From: Flavobacterium sp.
GTDB taxonomy: Bacteria; Bacteroidota; Bacteroidia; Flavobacteriales; Flavobacteriaceae
DNA: 64,000 nucleotides
Reading direction: 5' to 3'
NCBI RefSeq assembly: GCF_039595935.1
Contig: NZ_JBCNKR010000006.1
Coordinates: forward strand, 2,018,001-2,082,000
In this document: positions 62,463-64,000 of the stretch, one piece after another
Layout: each line of letters starts with the position of its first letter
How positions within the stretch are numbered: the stretch's first letter is position 1
The notes under the pieces: generated by a model
What the model was told of the DNA's origin: nothing
Database searches by the model: none
What the model saw: only the letters and a program-made list of their open reading frames with translations
Translations under genes and position numbers: made by a program

Positions 62463-63856
62463 AAAAAGCGCTTCTAATTTTAATTCTGATTTTGCAGTTT
62501 TCGTCTTTTGCACAAAACAAACAACTGTTGTATAACTTTACATCAATTCCGCAATCTTCACTAGTAAATCCGGGAGCTGATGTGTCATATAAATATTATT
62601 TTGGAGTTCCGCTTTTATCCGGAGTTTCTGCAAACATAGGCTCAAACAGTTTTTCAGCTTATGATTTATTTGCTGATAACGGTGTTGATTTTAACGATAA
62701 AGTGCGAAATATTATAAATAAATCTTCTGCCAATGATAAAACGCAGGTAAACCAGCAGCTTGAAATCTTTTCGGGCGGGTTTAGAGTAGGAGGCGTTGAC
62801 AGTCAGTCTTATATTTCATTTGGAGCTTATCAGGAATTTGATTTTTTAATGTATTTCCCAAAAGATATGGCCATTTTAGCTTTAGACGGAAACCAGAATT
62901 ATATTGGAAAATCATTTAATCTGGCAGATGTAAATGTTCGTGCCGAAGTACTTTCTGTATTTCATGTTGGATTTCATAAAAAAGTCAGTAAAAAACTCGT
63001 TTTAGGCGGACGTGCAAAAATTTATTCGAGCGGTGCCAATGCTACTTCAACCAAAAATTCGGGATATATTTATACAGGTCAGGGAACAGGAACGAATATG
63101 TACACCCAAATCATTGAATCTAATTTGGAGCTTAAAACTTCTGGAATCAGCAAATTTACTAAAGACGAGTACGAAGGAAGTATTCCAAAAGATATTGCTC
63201 ACAATACTTTTCTTAACGGAAGTTTAGGTTTAGGATTTGATGCCGGACTTACGTATTATATACAAGATAATCTGCAGTTTACGGCAAGTATACTTGATGT
63301 TGGTTTTATAAGACAGTCTAAAGATATAGAAACGCTAACTTATAAAGGAACTTACAGATACGATGGAGTAAACCCTAATTTTGATGCAGTAAACGAACCA
63401 AAGAATATTTTTGATGAGTTTGATGCGGCAATTCCGCGAGACACATTATATAATAAGTATACAACCTGGCGCCCGATAAAATTTAATTCATCGATACAAT
63501 ATTCATTTGGAGAATCAAGATACGATGGCGAATGCAATTGTAAAGGTTCATCAGAAAGAAGATATTTAAACGCAGTAGGAGCGCAGGTATTTGCCAGAAC
63601 AATGCCAAAAGAACCTTATGTAGCTTTAACGGCTTTTTACAAAAGAAGTATTTTTGAGAAACTAGATTTTAAAGCAACTTATACAGTAGATACGTATTCG
63701 TTTACGAACTTAGGTCTAGGGCTTTCGGGAACTCTAGGAAAGTTTAATATTTACGGCCTTGTCGATAATGTTTTTCAATATAGAGATATTACAAAAGCAA
63801 AAAGTCTCGCCTTTCAGTTTGGTTTGAATTTTATTTTTCAGGATCCAAAATATTAA
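62459..63856 (+). CDS. DUF5723-family outer-membrane protein
   Basis: It has 465 residues with a Sec signal (MKKALLILILILQFSSFAQ). The N-terminal part (NPGADVSYKYYFGVPLLSGV) and the repeated glycine-rich strands (FSGGFRVGGVDSQSYISFGAY, KLVLGGRAKIY, LNGSLGLGFDAGLTYYI) match DUF5723, a family of outer-membrane barrels in Bacteroidota. It ends with a barrel strand (LAFQFGLNFIF). It is coupled with the lipoprotein by the ATGA overlap. Function is unknown. Confidence 0.85.
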   Translation: MKKALLILILILQFSSFAQNKQLLYNFTSIPQSSLVNPGADVSYKYYFGVPLLSGVSANIGSNSFSAYDLFADNGVDFNDKVRNIINKSSANDKTQVNQQLEIFSGGFRVGGVDSQSYISFGAYQEFDFLMYFPKDMAILALDGNQNYIGKSFNLADVNVRAEVLSVFHVGFHKKVSKKLVLGGRAKIYSSGANATSTKNSGYIYTGQGTGTNMYTQIIESNLELKTSGISKFTKDEYEGSIPKDIAHNTFLNGSLGLGFDAGLTYYIQDNLQFTASILDVGFIRQSKDIETLTYKGTYRYDGVNPNFDAVNEPKNIFDEFDAAIPRDTLYNKYTTWRPIKFNSSIQYSFGESRYDGECNCKGSSERRYLNAVGAQVFARTMPKEPYVALTAFYKRSIFEKLDFKATYTVDTYSFTNLGLGLSGTLGKFNIYGLVDNVFQYRDITKAKSLAFQFGLNFIFQDPKY

Positions 63857-64000
63857 TTTTTTTAAGCTCAAATTCTAAATTCCAAATTGAAAAAAGATAA
63901 GATTTATATCGTTTTCGATTGGAATTTGGAGTTTCAAATTTCGAATTTAAATTCGTCAGAAGTTTCCTGTAAAGTTAAATTTATGAATAGCTAAGTATTC
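63857..64000. repeat. Inverted tail with caaattctaaattccaaatt and ttggaatttggagttt
   Basis: The two stretches (near 63871-63891 and 63921-63955) are roughly inverted, with aaat-rich units repeated. No gene is open to the window end. It may be the start of a repeat-rich gap that goes on beyond the window. Confidence 0.5.

Overview
The window looks like a low-GC chromosome segment from the Bacteroidota, most likely Flavobacterium or a close relative. The evidence is a Bacteroidota-type long NusB, a DUF4249/TonB-receptor pair, DUF5723, DUF6515 and a PUR-family DUF3276 protein. Many promoters match the Bacteroidota form TTG-N17-23-TAnnTTTG. The intergenic spaces hold repeats typical of flavobacteria. 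I see no tRNA, rRNA, prophage, insertion sequence or CRISPR array. Almost everything is chromosomal housekeeping DNA with small accessory pockets.

Layout. 1-2228: a partial secreted esterase, then an ArsR regulator (frameshifted) with two tandem AHSA1/SRPBCC genes behind a promoter with two operators. 2429-6553: small lipoproteins, secreted proteins and a DinB-fold protein, function mostly unknown. 6796-16261: lysine and nitrogen metabolism (lysA, gltD, gltB) facing sucC. 16711-22684: DUF1456, dipeptide epimerase, esterase, TerB-like protein, uvrB and a lipoprotein hydrolase. 22772-25689: a small accessory pocket with a DUF3800 gene preceded by its own small structured transcript and terminator, next to a frameshifted rlmF and thiamine pyrophosphokinase. 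25767-29992: TonB receptor, DUF4249, GyrI-like and DinB genes in one run. 30106-33861: monomeric isocitrate dehydrogenase, rplS (with a candidate leader) and trmD. 34019-39439 (+): archaemetzincin, FMN reductase, sugar isomerase, cupin, MFS transporter, a cyclophilin-FKBP fusion and a cytochrome c lipoprotein. 39548-48886: GreA-like factor with an upstream candidate ncRNA, three hydrolases, CsaA, PUR protein, ABC exporter, leucine dehydrogenase, nusB and yajC. 49237-51100: YdeI-like protein and pepT. 51221-57918: a sulfatase locus with the arylsulfatase, two outer-membrane proteins, DUF6515 and a formylglycine-generating enzyme. 58294-63856: pyrD, a DUF3307/SatD pair behind a strictly periodic four-operator array, HMG-CoA lyase, and a lipoprotein/DUF5723 pair.

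The best candidates for undescribed biology are: (1) the DUF3800 gene with a promoter-RNA-terminator module directly upstream, laid out like a type III toxin-antitoxin locus; (2) the SatD/DUF3307 pair, where SatD has GGDEF-like residues plus an HTH and lies behind four ATTAC-N8-GTAAT dyads at an exact 28-bp period; and (3) a structured candidate ncRNA upstream of the GreA-like gene. Two genes (the ArsR regulator and rlmF) are broken by single-base frameshifts, which may be real or may be sequence errors.
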